Shown here: positions 1 through 9,447 of the stretch, one piece after another
Layout: the number at the start of each line of letters is the position of its first letter
Position numbering within the stretch: position 1 is the stretch's first letter
Assembly (NCBI GenBank): GCA_964531325.1
Contig: CAZHCW010000002.1
Location: forward strand, 124,001 to 188,000
Direction of reading: 5' to 3'
Source of the DNA: UTCHB3 sp964531325
GTDB lineage: Bacteria > Bacteroidota > Ignavibacteria > Ignavibacteriales > Ignavibacteriaceae
DNA: 64,000 bases
Notes under the pieces: model-generated
Databases searched by the model: none
Seen by the model: only the letters and a program-made list of their open reading frames with translations
Told to the model about the DNA's origin: nothing
Translations under genes and position numbers: made by a program

Positions 1-1
1 A

Positions 2-595
2 GGTCTTATTACAGCTGCGGTTCTTTACAGCAAAAAAGGAGATGATAAAAATGCAGAGTTTGAAGCTTATGCCGACCAAAACTGGAGTGTGGTAAAATAT
101 GCTCAATGGCTGATAACAAACCGGACTGCACTTGGATTGCCTGAAGGTGATGTAACCATCGATCCTAACACATCTCTTAAACCGTGGCAGAGGGTTAATT
201 GGGCAGAGTTGAATCATGTGGAAAGTCGTTTTTCGCATAAACTACCAAAATATGGTGAACAACAATATTATGAATTGATTGGAAAATATCCACAATATAA
301 CCATGGATGGGCGGATCAGTTAAATGATAACACACCCGAATATAATGCTAATTTGACCCCTATGTTTCTTGGTTATGCCCAAATGCGTGGTGAAGCAAAC
401 GATTTTTATAATGCATCTACTCGCTTTGTAGTCTTTGTTGTGATTAACCATATCCTCTCAGCAGGTGAAGCAGCGTGGTCATCGGCAATGTTTAACAAAA
501 ATCTTGCGGTCAATATTCGTGTTTCACCCGAGATTATCAATACTGCTATGGAAGTTGAACTAATTCCAAAGCTCAATTTAAGTTTAAGATTTTAA
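2..595 (+). CDS. C-terminal part of a membrane-associated hypothetical protein (partial)
   Basis: The reading frame is open from the first base of the window, so the gene begins upstream and only about 197 residues are visible. An internal GTG at 89 could be mistaken for a start, but the coding frame continues upstream of it with similar composition. The visible part opens with a short hydrophobic stretch followed by a charged, aromatic region (FEAYADQNWS, then QWL). A later hydrophobic segment (FVVFVVINHILSAGEAAW) resembles a membrane helix. The ending, with alternating hydrophobic residues and a final Phe (LNLSLRF), would suit an outer-membrane or periplasmic protein. The layout recalls DUF5683-like proteins of Bacteroidota and Ignavibacteria, but that is a weak recollection. 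No function is assigned. It lies 23 bases upstream of the MBOAT gene. Confidence 0.6.
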   Translation, partial: GLITAAVLYSKKGDDKNAEFEAYADQNWSVVKYAQWLITNRTALGLPEGDVTIDPNTSLKPWQRVNWAELNHVESRFSHKLPKYGEQQYYELIGKYPQYNHGWADQLNDNTPEYNANLTPMFLGYAQMRGEANDFYNASTRFVVFVVINHILSAGEAAWSSAMFNKNLAVNIRVSPEIINTAMEVELIPKLNLSLRF

Positions 596-618
596 TATAG
601 ACACAATTAGTTTTTTGA

Positions 619-2025
619 ATGTTTTTCCAAACAGTTGATTTTGGAATATTCTTTGTATTAGTATTTTTTGTCTATTGGTCTGTTTACCGATGGCAGAATT
701 TGCGTAATTATATTTTGCTTGGTTCGAGCTATATTTTTTTTGGGTATTGGAATTGGCTTTTTGCTCTGTTACTCCTTTTATGTAGTGCTTCTACACTCCT
801 GGCCGATAAACTGATTATATCTGCCGAGTTGAAAGAATCAAGGAAAAAGCTACTCTCAGGGGCAATTGTTATCAATTTACTCATCTTTCTTTTTTATAAA
901 TACTATGGGTATTCGTCAGGCAATTGGGGAGACGAATTTGATGGTGGTGGCAGTGACTTTGTTGAGCAATATCTTATCTTACCATTTGGTGTCCTCTTCT
1001 TCACTCTTCAATCGATAGGTTATCTTTTTGACACCTTCAAGGGGAAATTACCGCAGAAAGTTTCTGCTCTTAATGTGTTTTTATTGATCGCATATTTCCC
1101 CAAATTAATTGCGGGTCCTTTAGTTAGAGCACACCATTTTTTTCAACAGGTGGATTCAAACCAGGAAAAAAGGGAAATTGAATTTGCACTCGCAGCAAGT
1201 TTGATTTTAAAAGGGTTGTTCAAAAAAATGGTGTTGGCTAATTACCTCGCTCTACAATTGGTTGATCCTGTTTACTCCAACCCGGTTTTATATTCATCGT
1301 TTGACATAATGATGGCATTATTTGCATTTACGCTGCAACTTTACTGGAATTTGAGTGGTTACAGTGATCTGGCAGTCGGATTTTCGCTTCTTCTCGGGAT
1401 TGAGTTACCGCGAAATTTTAATCAGCCTTTTAGAGCTCAGAGTTTAATCAATTTTTGGCAAAATTGGTTTATCACCGTCTATAGCTGGTTAAGAGATTAT
1501 GTTTATATCCCTGTAAGGGGAGGGATTTCAGGCAAGCAAAAAAAAATAATATCCCTTATTGTGGTATTCATAATTGGAGGGTTGTGGTACGGAACCGGAC
1601 TAAACTCAATTGTTTTGGGTCTTTTCGGTGCAGCTGGATTGTTGGTGGAACAATGGATTATGCAAAAGTGGAGGCGTGATAAAATATCTGCTTTAATGAA
1701 AATTATTTTAACTTCATCTGTTGTTATTTATGTCTCATTTCTCTTGATATTCCTGCGATCCGGGAATTTGATCGCCTCTTTTGAATTGTTGATTGCACTA
1801 TTTAAATTTACCGCTGCAGATTCAATATTGTCTCCCTTGACAATGTCGGTAATTATTTGGGGGTTTGCTGCTCATTTTGTACCTGCAGAGTGGGGTGCAA
1901 CAATCAGAGAATATTTTACAAGTTTGCATCCTTTAACACAGGCAGCTATTTTTGGAAGTACAATTTTACTAATTTCAACTTTTGGTTTACCGATTGAACC
2001 AAATTTTAGATATTTTCAATTCTGA
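619..2025 (+). CDS. MBOAT family O-acyltransferase-like membrane protein lacking both family histidines
   Basis: A 468-residue polytopic membrane protein of the AlgI/DltB/PatA class. These proteins move acyl groups across the inner membrane to modify cell-surface glycans. Family landmarks are present: the N-terminal FFVLVFFVYW segment, LPFGVLFFTLQSIGY near 121-135, LYWNLSGYSDLAVG near 241-254 and WLRDYVYIPVRGG at 290-302. Two positions are abnormal. The usual WHISLS motif reads WFITVYS, with Phe284 in place of His (TTT at 1468-1470). The usual GLWHG motif reads GLWYG, with Tyr324 in place of the invariant His (TAC at 1588-1590). The frame is otherwise intact, so decay by frameshift is not the cause. 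The gene is followed after 5 bases by an SGNH protein, the usual partner of such enzymes, which suggests envelope glycan modification. Catalytic competence is uncertain. Confidence 0.88.
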   Translation: MFFQTVDFGIFFVLVFFVYWSVYRWQNLRNYILLGSSYIFFGYWNWLFALLLLLCSASTLLADKLIISAELKESRKKLLSGAIVINLLIFLFYKYYGYSSGNWGDEFDGGGSDFVEQYLILPFGVLFFTLQSIGYLFDTFKGKLPQKVSALNVFLLIAYFPKLIAGPLVRAHHFFQQVDSNQEKREIEFALAASLILKGLFKKMVLANYLALQLVDPVYSNPVLYSSFDIMMALFAFTLQLYWNLSGYSDLAVGFSLLLGIELPRNFNQPFRAQSLINFWQNWFITVYSWLRDYVYIPVRGGISGKQKKIISLIVVFIIGGLWYGTGLNSIVLGLFGAAGLLVEQWIMQKWRRDKISALMKIILTSSVVIYVSFLLIFLRSGNLIASFELLIALFKFTAADSILSPLTMSVIIWGFAAHFVPAEWGATIREYFTSLHPLTQAAIFGSTILLISTFGLPIEPNFRYFQF

Positions 2026-2030
2026 GCTTT

Positions 2031-3059
2031 ATGATCGAACCAAAACCGTATAAAACGAGAACAGTGATGAAGATGATGGTTGCAGCCATCATATTTATGT
2101 CGTTATTTAATTCCGCTGAAATTTACAATTGGATGCAACGGCTTTCAACTGATTCAGCCATCAAACCGATTCTTGTAAGCAGTTTTGAACCTGTTTATGC
2201 AGTATGTGATCGTTTACCATACATAAACTTTTCGCAAAAAATTAAGCAGGATTATCGAAGTTTTGCAGGGATTGATTTTAGAGAAAAATATGATGTTGAT
2301 CCATCGATATTTCTTTCCAAAGAAAAATACAGCTGGCTAAAAGCTTCAAAAAAGCAGGAATTATCGACCGAAAACAAACTTGCCGAGCTGGATACTGTTA
2401 CTCAACCAGCCGTAGAATCCTTCGATACAAATACGGTATTGAAGGTTTTGTTGATTGGAGATTCCATGTTGAATGTTGGTTTCGGGGATATTCTTAAAGC
2501 CAAACTTAAAGCCAAAGGGAAAATTGATGTTACTTACTTTGGAAAAAATTCAACCGGTTTGGTCAGGCAAGATTATTTCGACTGGTTTGCAAAGTTGGAA
2601 AGTTTGTGTAAAAACACAAAGTATCATTTGATTGTGTTGATGATTGGTGCAAATGATGCACAGGGTTTTAACAAGGGTGGAAAAGTAATTAATTATGGCA
2701 CACAGGAATGGATAGACAGCTACAGAAGTAAAACTAACTTATTTGCTACAATGATGTCAAAGTTCTCACACAGGTTTTATTGGATTGGAATGCCTCCAAT
2801 GTTAATGAGCAAATTTGATGAAAAAATGAAGACTTTGTCAAAAATCTATGCTGAGGAGACTGTGAAATTCCCAAACGGAAGTTATATTGCAACAACTGCC
2901 ATTCTGGGTGACAGTAAAGGTGGTTATACTGCTTATGGAAATGTAAACGGGAAAAAAGTTTTATTACGGGGGAATGATGGAATTCATTTCGCCAATGGTG
3001 GGGGAGAGCTGCTTACAAATGCAGTTTTGGAAAAATTTAAGTCAGATTTTAAAAGATAA
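2031..3059 (+). CDS. SGNH/GDSL hydrolase-like protein (DUF459 type), partner of the MBOAT protein
   Basis: A 342-residue protein with one N-terminal membrane anchor (about 13-28) and a C-terminal SGNH domain placed outside the inner membrane. The nucleophile block reads LIGDSML with Ser145. The block III Asn appears in MIGANDAQ, and the catalytic Asp/His pair appears in NDGIHF near the C terminus. SGNH domains of this kind act as O-acyltransferases or esterases on glycans. Next to an MBOAT membrane subunit the pair resembles PatA/PatB or AlgI/AlgX systems, in which the membrane subunit exports the acyl group and the SGNH subunit places it. Unlike its partner, all catalytic residues are present here. 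The substrate cannot be read from sequence. Confidence 0.85.
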   Translation: MIEPKPYKTRTVMKMMVAAIIFMSLFNSAEIYNWMQRLSTDSAIKPILVSSFEPVYAVCDRLPYINFSQKIKQDYRSFAGIDFREKYDVDPSIFLSKEKYSWLKASKKQELSTENKLAELDTVTQPAVESFDTNTVLKVLLIGDSMLNVGFGDILKAKLKAKGKIDVTYFGKNSTGLVRQDYFDWFAKLESLCKNTKYHLIVLMIGANDAQGFNKGGKVINYGTQEWIDSYRSKTNLFATMMSKFSHRFYWIGMPPMLMSKFDEKMKTLSKIYAEETVKFPNGSYIATTAILGDSKGGYTAYGNVNGKKVLLRGNDGIHFANGGGELLTNAVLEKFKSDFKR

Positions 3060-3079
3060 GATGAAAAGTTCAGGAAAAG

Positions 3080-4390
3080 ATGCGAGATAGTTTAGTAGTA
3101 ATAGTTGGAAGACCCAATGTTGGGAAATCTACCCTTTTTAACCGTCTTACGGGTACCAAGGATGCAATAGTTGATGATGTGAGCGGAGTTACAAGGGATC
3201 GCCAGTTCGGCTTTGTAGAATGGAATATGAAACGATTCCGACTGATTGATACGGGTGGATATGTTCCAAATTCTCCTGATCAGTTTGAAGCAGCAATCAG
3301 GGAACAGGTTGAAATTGCTTTGACAGAAGCAGACAAGATAATTTTTGTTCTTGATGGCAGAACCGGATTACTGCCGATAGATGAGACGATTGCTGAGTTA
3401 TTAAGAAGCTCCGGGAAAAAAACAGTACTCTGTGTAAATAAAATTGATTCAGAAAAGTTTCAGAATAATGTGCATGAATTTTACCGTCTTGGATTTGGTG
3501 AGCCACACCCGATTTCAGCACTCAACGGTAGAATGACCGGTGATTTTCTGGATATCATTATAGAGGAGTTTCCACTCGCAGAAGAGGAAGCAAAAGATGA
3601 AGAATTAAGAATAGCTTTTGTGGGAAGGCCCAATGTTGGTAAATCATCGCTTACCAATGCACTTCTTGGTGAAGACAGAAGCATCGTAACTGATATTCCG
3701 GGAACCACAAGAGATTCCATAGATAGTGTTATCAAGTTTTATGGTGAAGAGATTACGATCGTTGACACTGCCGGTCTCCGTAAAAAATCCCGAATAAAAG
3801 AGAACATCGAATATTATTCTTCTGTTCGTACTCTTAGAGCAATTGCAGATTCAAATATCGTTGTGTTGCTGGTTGATGCAGTTCAGGGATTTGAGTCACA
3901 AGAACAAAAGATTCTCGAGGAAGCAATACAACGCCGAAAGGGTGTAATAATTGCAATTAACAAGTGGGACCTGGTTGAAAAAGACAGCAACACAGCCAAA
4001 TTTTACGAAAAAGCTCTGATCCAAAAATTGGGCAAGTATGATTATTTCCCGTTCATCTTTATTTCCGCTCTCACGAAACAGAGAATATTTAAGTTGATTG
4101 AGATGGCGAAGGAAATTCAGATCGAAAGGCACAAAAAAGTACCAACGAGTGAATTGAATGATGTTATGCTCAAAGAAATTCAGGCTTCACCACCACAGGC
4201 TTCACATACCGGAAAAGAAGTTAAAATAAAATTTGTGACCCAGGTTGGAGATAATTATCCTGTGTTTTTGTTCTTTTGCAATTATCCAAAAGAAATTACG
4301 GATCAATACAGAAGATACCTTGAAAAAGCTATTCGTCGTAATTTTGGATTTAAAGGAGTTCCTTTTACCATATCATTTAAAGAAAAATGA
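3080..4390 (+). CDS. der: Ribosome biogenesis GTPase Der (EngA)
   Basis: A 436-residue tandem GTPase needed for maturation of the 50S ribosomal subunit. The first G domain starts with GRPNVGKST at 10-18, followed by DTGG and NKID. The second starts with GRPNVGKSS near 182-190, followed by DTAG and NKWD. A C-terminal KH-like domain ends the protein (roughly 350-436). Length and motif order match the family. The start ATG sits 20 bases after the SGNH gene. Its stop overlaps the next start in an ATGA arrangement at 4387-4390, so translation of the two is probably coupled. Confidence 0.98.
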   Translation: MRDSLVVIVGRPNVGKSTLFNRLTGTKDAIVDDVSGVTRDRQFGFVEWNMKRFRLIDTGGYVPNSPDQFEAAIREQVEIALTEADKIIFVLDGRTGLLPIDETIAELLRSSGKKTVLCVNKIDSEKFQNNVHEFYRLGFGEPHPISALNGRMTGDFLDIIIEEFPLAEEEAKDEELRIAFVGRPNVGKSSLTNALLGEDRSIVTDIPGTTRDSIDSVIKFYGEEITIVDTAGLRKKSRIKENIEYYSSVRTLRAIADSNIVVLLVDAVQGFESQEQKILEEAIQRRKGVIIAINKWDLVEKDSNTAKFYEKALIQKLGKYDYFPFIFISALTKQRIFKLIEMAKEIQIERHKKVPTSELNDVMLKEIQASPPQASHTGKEVKIKFVTQVGDNYPVFLFFCNYPKEITDQYRRYLEKAIRRNFGFKGVPFTISFKEK

Positions 4391-5733
4391 AACACCTGAT
4401 TAAAAAAATCGTTATCGTGGGTGGAAGAGCAGCCGGACCCGCAGCTGCCGCTAAAGCAAGCAGGGAGAATCCCGGAGCTGAGATAACTATGATTGAATCA
4501 GGCAAGTATATTTCAACGGGAACCTGTGAAATTCCCTATCTGCTATCCTCCGAAGTAAAGTCGCCGGGGGAACTTGTTTTTGGAACACCGGAGAGTTTCC
4601 TCAGTCGCTACAACGCAAAAGTGTTATTGGAGACAAAAGTTGTCTCGATAAACCGCAGATTAAGAACAATCGAAGTTGAAAAAGGTGAGGTAAAATATAC
4701 TATCGACTACGATCGTTTGGTACTTGCGACGGGTTCAAAACACAGAATCGATACTCTCTTTTCTCCGGCATTTAAAAATGTTTTTTATGTAAAAACGATC
4801 GAAGAAGTTGAATATCTGTTAGACAACACTTCAAGAACCGGAAAAACATGGTGTGTTGTTGGTGCATCGTTTGCAGGTATTGAATTTGCAGATGCCCTCA
4901 ACAAGGCAGGGAATAAGGTTATCCTTCTCGACAGGGAAGAACTTCCCGGTAAGGGGTTTGCCCCTGAAATCAGACAGTTGATTAAAGAGACTTTGACAAA
5001 CAAAGGTATTGAGTTCATCCACACTCCACTTGATCCAAGAATCATGATCGATGGTGATAAAATATCGAGCATAAAACTTGACGGGTATATTAAAGAGATC
5101 GATAGTGTTATCGTTGCCACGGGAGTTTTACCCAATTCTGAACTTGCGAGGCAGGCGGGGCTTGAGATTGGCACCAATGGTGGAATTCGAGTTGATAACA
5201 GGATGAAAACTTCTGATTCATACATTTTTGCTGCAGGTGACTGCACCGAGATTAAAGAAAAGATTACCGGACGGCATATATTTTTACCACAAGCCACTCT
5301 TGCCAGAGATGGAGGTCATGTGGCAGGAGCCAACGCCGCAGGCGGCAATGAATTTATCTATCCTGTTATTAAAAATGTTGCACTAAGAGTATGTGATTCA
5401 TTTGCCACAAGAACAGGGGTTTGTGAATCAACGCTTAAATCACTGAACATCCCTTATAAGGTGGTTTCTGCTACCACCGATGCCCTTGTAAAAGTAATGC
5501 CGGGGACACATAAAGTTTTTGGGAAACTTTTGATCGCATCAGATGGTAAGATCCTGGGAGCCGGTTTTTTTGGTGGTTCTGAAGTTTCGGGTTATGCAGA
5601 TATTATGTCACTTGCGATCAAATCAGGGATAAAGATACAGGACCTCAAAAATAATTGTTTCAACTACACACCAACATTGTCACCTTTTAAAAACATTATT
5701 GAGTTGCTTGCGCATAAAGCCTCCAGGTATTAA
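4387..5733 (+). CDS. FAD/NAD-dependent oxidoreductase of the CoA-disulfide reductase/NADH oxidase family
   Basis: A 448-residue flavoprotein with an FAD-binding GGRAAGPAAAAKA motif near 12-24 and a second Rossmann region (CVVGASFAGIEFADAL) for NAD(P)H. The FAD pyrophosphate motif (FAAGDC) lies near 280, followed by the dimerisation domain. The SxxxC-type redox cysteine of CoA-disulfide reductases and NADH oxidases is present as Cys47 in STGTCEIPY. The likely reaction is NAD(P)H-dependent reduction of a thiol, persulfide or disulfide, or of O2; which one cannot be told from sequence. No rhodanese domain is fused to it. It overlaps der by 4 bases. Confidence 0.85.
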   Translation: MKHLIKKIVIVGGRAAGPAAAAKASRENPGAEITMIESGKYISTGTCEIPYLLSSEVKSPGELVFGTPESFLSRYNAKVLLETKVVSINRRLRTIEVEKGEVKYTIDYDRLVLATGSKHRIDTLFSPAFKNVFYVKTIEEVEYLLDNTSRTGKTWCVVGASFAGIEFADALNKAGNKVILLDREELPGKGFAPEIRQLIKETLTNKGIEFIHTPLDPRIMIDGDKISSIKLDGYIKEIDSVIVATGVLPNSELARQAGLEIGTNGGIRVDNRMKTSDSYIFAAGDCTEIKEKITGRHIFLPQATLARDGGHVAGANAAGGNEFIYPVIKNVALRVCDSFATRTGVCESTLKSLNIPYKVVSATTDALVKVMPGTHKVFGKLLIASDGKILGAGFFGGSEVSGYADIMSLAIKSGIKIQDLKNNCFNYTPTLSPFKNIIELLAHKASRY

Positions 5734-5747
5734 ACGGATACACATTC

Positions 5748-6779
5748 TTGAAAATCAAATATTATTTTTACCATACACTGCTCGCCATAATTCTGTTGTT
5801 TTCTTCATCTCAGGCACAAAAATATCCTGACAAAAGGGTACATTCCGCAATTGAACGGGGAGTGCAATTTATTTCAGGATCGCGATACGATAGCGCAAAA
5901 GCAGTTTTCTCAAGGCTTGAGAGAGATTTTCCCAAGCTACCGTTTGGGCCTCTGTATTTGGCAGGTGTGGAGATTGTGAAAGCCTACGATTGGGGAGTTC
6001 CGTTTAACGAATCATATATCTCCTCCAAACTCGAAAAAGCCGAAGACCTGGCTGAGAACAACCTTGATGCAAACGAGAAAGACCCCTGGACAAACTATGC
6101 AATGGCACTTATCTACTCTTATGAAGCATATTTTGACTATATAAATGAAGACTGGTTTGGAGTATTTAAAACGGGATCAAACGCTTTAAAATATTATGAA
6201 AAATGCATAGCATACGACAAAAAATTTATTGAAGCCTCAACTGCAATGGCAATATTCGATTATTGGAGAAGCAGTAAAACGAAAGACATCTCCTGGCTTC
6301 CTTTTGTTGAAGATAATTCGGCACAGGCACTTAAAATTCTTGAGAAAAACAGAAACTACTTTTCATACAACGAATATCTGACATTAAACTCTCTTGCCTG
6401 GATTTATATTGACAAAAAAGAATTCAAAAAAGCACTGGCAATCTGTGATGAAGCTCTAAAAAAGGCACCAGGCAACAGGATAATCAAATGGACAAAAGCC
6501 CGTGCACTTGAGGAAATTGATCGAAAAAAGGCGATCCAGGTTTATAAACAAATTTTGTCCACTTTTCCTGTATCAACAAACTACTATTACTTTAATATCG
6601 TTACCCTAAAACACAAGATAGCCATGAATTTTGAGAGGTTAAAAATGTACAAGGAAGCTTACAATGTGTGTGAAGAGATACTTGCCATCAAAAATTTCAA
6701 TTCTTATGATAAAAAGAGACTGGCTGACAGACTTAAAAGGGTAAAACAACTTAGAGATTCTCTTAAAAAGAGGATATAA
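5748..6779 (+). CDS. Exported tetratricopeptide-repeat protein of unknown function
   Basis: A 343-residue protein that starts at TTG and has a clear signal peptide (hydrophobic LLAIILLFSSSQA, cleaved after about residue 23). The rest is helical. Repeats around 25-60, 110-180 and 205-310 have TPR-like spacing, for example the KKEFKKALAICDEALKKAPG repeat, so a periplasmic scaffold role is likely. It follows the flavoenzyme gene by 14 bases and may be cotranscribed with it. No enzymatic motif is visible and no specific function is assigned. Confidence 0.75.
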   Translation: MKIKYYFYHTLLAIILLFSSSQAQKYPDKRVHSAIERGVQFISGSRYDSAKAVFSRLERDFPKLPFGPLYLAGVEIVKAYDWGVPFNESYISSKLEKAEDLAENNLDANEKDPWTNYAMALIYSYEAYFDYINEDWFGVFKTGSNALKYYEKCIAYDKKFIEASTAMAIFDYWRSSKTKDISWLPFVEDNSAQALKILEKNRNYFSYNEYLTLNSLAWIYIDKKEFKKALAICDEALKKAPGNRIIKWTKARALEEIDRKKAIQVYKQILSTFPVSTNYYYFNIVTLKHKIAMNFERLKMYKEAYNVCEEILAIKNFNSYDKKRLADRLKRVKQLRDSLKKRI

Positions 6780-6798
6780 ATCTTTTAATCTCTTTTTA
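6764..6798 (+). terminator. Weak A/T-rich hairpin after the TPR gene
   Basis: A 9-bp inverted repeat (TAAAAAGAG with CTCTTTTTA) spans the stop codon of the TPR gene and its downstream flank. The right arm is T-rich. It could act as a weak terminator, but the stem holds only two G-C pairs, so this is tentative. Confidence 0.25.
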
Positions 6799-6860
6799 GA
6801 AGTTCAACTTGATTATTTTGCAGTAAACGATTTTTGGATATATAGAGTTAGTGAATTTAA

Positions 6861-9023
6861 ATGAGCGATGATGGCAGACTCGACGAGCTTTTAAAGCTTT
6901 GTGAGGAGAAACTCCCCGGTAGTGATCTAAAACTGATAAAAAAAGCGTATGAATTTGCTGCCGTAGCCCACCAAAACGATCGACGCGCTTCGAATGAGCC
7001 TTACTTTAGCCACCCACTCGCAGTTGCCAGAATTCTGATTGAAGAAATCCCCTTTGACGATGTTTCAATTGCATGTGGACTTCTGCATGATGTTGTTGAG
7101 GACAATGAAGAATATACTACGGACATTATCAGAAGAAACTTTGGTGATGATGTAGCAATTATTGTTGATGGTCTCACCAAGATTAAAGAGCTCTTTAAAG
7201 CTGCCGAGATAAATCAGGCTGAAAACTACCGGAAACTTCTGATGTCTATTATGAAAGATATCAGAGTTATTCTGGTGAAATTTGCCGATCGACTTCATAA
7301 TATGCGTACCCTCGATTTTCTTCAGCCCGATAAAAGGAAAAGAATTGCCACTGAAACACTTGAAATTTATGCTCCTTTGGCTCACAGGTTCGGGTTGGGA
7401 AAAATTAAGTGGGAGCTTGAAGACCTTGCCTTTAAGGAGTTGAATAAAAACGCTTACGATGAGATAAAAAAGAAGCTGAACATTAAGCGAAATGACCGAA
7501 ACGAGTACATAGATCGTTTTGCAGAGCCCATCAGAAAAGTTTTAGATGAAAACAATTTTAAATATGAGATAAACGGAAGGCCAAAACATCTTTATAGTAT
7601 CTATAGAAAGATGATCAAGCAGAATAAACCGTTTGAAGAGATTTTTGATCTGTTTGCCACAAGAATAATTATTGACACAGACAATTTTTATGATTGTTAC
7701 ACAGTTTTTGGAATTATCAACACTTTATATATTCCCGTTCCCGACCGTTTTAAGGACTATATCGCAATACCTAAAGTAAACAATTATCAATCGATTCACA
7801 CTGCACTCATTGGGCCCGAGGGAAGAGTTGTTGAGGTTCAGATTAGAACTAAAAAGATGGATGAAGTTGCCGAAAGGGGAGTTGCAGCTCACTGGAAATA
7901 TAAAGAAGGAAATGTTGTAAAAGACAGGAACACCGACGACTATGTCCAGTGGATAAGGGAAATCGTTGAGAGCACCGGAAGTGATGATCTTAAAAAGAAT
8001 ATTATTGAAAACTTTAAGCTAAATCTTTATGAGAACGAAATTTATGTGATGACACCCAAAGGAGATCTTAAAAGATTACCTTTGAAGTCAACACCTGTGG
8101 ATTTTGCTTTTGCGATTCATTCAAATATCGGGCACCACTGTATCGGAGCCAAGGTAAATAAAAAAATTGTACCGCTCGATTTTGTCCTTAATCGTGGTGA
8201 CCAGGTGGAGATTATCACCTCTAAAAACCAGCATCCCAATAAAAACTGGTTGAAGTTTGTACAGACTCAAAAAGCCAAATCTGACATAAGAAAATGGCTA
8301 AACAAAGAAGAGGACATTCTCATCGAAAAGGGGAAAGAAATCTGGGATAAACGACTGAAGAAATTAAAAATTTCTTTGGGTGAGAACGATTTGGCCAGGA
8401 TTCTGCAGCGGAATAAACTCCACCACATGCGACATCTTTACCAGATGTTGGGTCAGGGCACTCTAAATATTGAAACAGTTCTTGAAGAACCAAAGCCAAA
8501 AGACCATAAAATGAACGCTCCAAATCTTGAATTTGAAGATTTTGCGAGATATGCGAGGGGTACCGGTGGTGAATTGGTTGTTGATGGTGAAGACATAAAG
8601 TTGATGCTCTCTTATTCAAAATGTTGTAATCCAATTCCGGGCGATGATGTAGCCGGATATATCACAACCGGGGAAGGAATAAGGATTCACAGGAAAAATT
8701 GCAGAAATTTAATTGATAAAGCAAAAGTTGAGCCGGAAAAAGTAATCTCAATAAGATGGCCGGATGTTGAGAACACATCCTTCATCGTCGGGTTGGTAAT
8801 TAGAGGTGACGATACTGCCGGAATGTTAAAAGATATTGCAAATACAATAGTTGGATATAAAAACACTTCGATAAAATCGATCAGCCTTGATACAAGTGAT
8901 TCGTTTTTTGAAGGAACAGTAACACTATATGTTCAAAATCTTGAGCACCTGTCGAGAATAATAGAAAAACTTAAAAAACTTAAGGGTGTTTATTCGGTTA
9001 CCCGTCTTGCAGAGACAAAATGA
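6861..9023 (+). CDS. Bifunctional (p)ppGpp synthetase/hydrolase (RelA/SpoT family)
   Basis: A 720-residue long RSH protein that controls the stringent-response alarmone. The N-terminal HD hydrolase domain carries SHPLAVARIL and HDVVED with the metal-binding His and Asp residues. The synthetase domain has GRPKHLYSIYRK, then DRFKDYIAIPK, then EVQIRTKKMDEVAERG. The RFKD form of the charged motif is that of bifunctional enzymes, not of the synthetase-only RelA type (ExDD). A TGS domain (about 395-460), a CC-type zinc finger region (CCNPIPGDD near 590) and a C-terminal ACT domain (about 645-720) complete the usual architecture. It overlaps ruvX by 4 bases (ATGA). Confidence 0.97.
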   Translation: MSDDGRLDELLKLCEEKLPGSDLKLIKKAYEFAAVAHQNDRRASNEPYFSHPLAVARILIEEIPFDDVSIACGLLHDVVEDNEEYTTDIIRRNFGDDVAIIVDGLTKIKELFKAAEINQAENYRKLLMSIMKDIRVILVKFADRLHNMRTLDFLQPDKRKRIATETLEIYAPLAHRFGLGKIKWELEDLAFKELNKNAYDEIKKKLNIKRNDRNEYIDRFAEPIRKVLDENNFKYEINGRPKHLYSIYRKMIKQNKPFEEIFDLFATRIIIDTDNFYDCYTVFGIINTLYIPVPDRFKDYIAIPKVNNYQSIHTALIGPEGRVVEVQIRTKKMDEVAERGVAAHWKYKEGNVVKDRNTDDYVQWIREIVESTGSDDLKKNIIENFKLNLYENEIYVMTPKGDLKRLPLKSTPVDFAFAIHSNIGHHCIGAKVNKKIVPLDFVLNRGDQVEIITSKNQHPNKNWLKFVQTQKAKSDIRKWLNKEEDILIEKGKEIWDKRLKKLKISLGENDLARILQRNKLHHMRHLYQMLGQGTLNIETVLEEPKPKDHKMNAPNLEFEDFARYARGTGGELVVDGEDIKLMLSYSKCCNPIPGDDVAGYITTGEGIRIHRKNCRNLIDKAKVEPEKVISIRWPDVENTSFIVGLVIRGDDTAGMLKDIANTIVGYKNTSIKSISLDTSDSFFEGTVTLYVQNLEHLSRIIEKLKKLKGVYSVTRLAETK

Positions 9024-9439
9024 GTAACGAGACCCGAATACTTGCCATCGACTACGGAACAAGGAGGGTTGGGCTTGCTTTGTCAGACCCGATGAAAATA
9101 TTTGCCTCTCCTTTTGACACAATTGAAAACAACAAACTTCTTTTAGCCAGAATATTAAAACTCATCAAAGAGAAAAATATTGAAAAAATTGTGATCGGTT
9201 ATCCAACAAATGGTGACGGAAGCAAAACTGTTTTGTCAGATATTATTACTAATTTTGCCTCAGAAATAACCGAAAAATCGGGAATACCATGCGAATTGGT
9301 GGATGAAAGGTTTTCCTCTTCTGTCGCCAGTGACAGAATACTTCAGACTGTGGTTAAAAAATCAAAGAGAAGGGACAAGTCGTTGGTTGACAAATATGCA
9401 GCCGCTGTGATACTTGAAGACTATTTAAAAACCATTTAG
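9020..9439 (+). CDS. ruvX: Putative pre-16S rRNA nuclease/Holliday junction resolvase RuvX (YqgF)
   Basis: A 139-residue RNase H-fold nuclease of normal family length. The first catalytic Asp is in AIDYGTRRVGLALSD near residues 9-23. The second acidic site is in VDERFSS, and the C-terminal Asp is in DKYAAAVIL. Family members process the 5' end of 16S rRNA, and some act on branched DNA. Its start overlaps the RelA/SpoT stop, so the two are probably translated together. Confidence 0.93.
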   Translation: MSNETRILAIDYGTRRVGLALSDPMKIFASPFDTIENNKLLLARILKLIKEKNIEKIVIGYPTNGDGSKTVLSDIITNFASEITEKSGIPCELVDERFSSSVASDRILQTVVKKSKRRDKSLVDKYAAAVILEDYLKTI

Positions 9440-9447
9440 GTTATTTT

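Noticed and set aside
619..2025. MBOAT pseudogene
   Set aside because: The frame is full length and otherwise conserved, and the SGNH partner is intact, so selective substitution is more likely than decay.
4785..5297. A 170-codon open frame antisense to the flavoenzyme gene
   Set aside because: The plus-strand protein has clear motifs across this whole region; the antisense frame has no ribosome site or recognisable domain.
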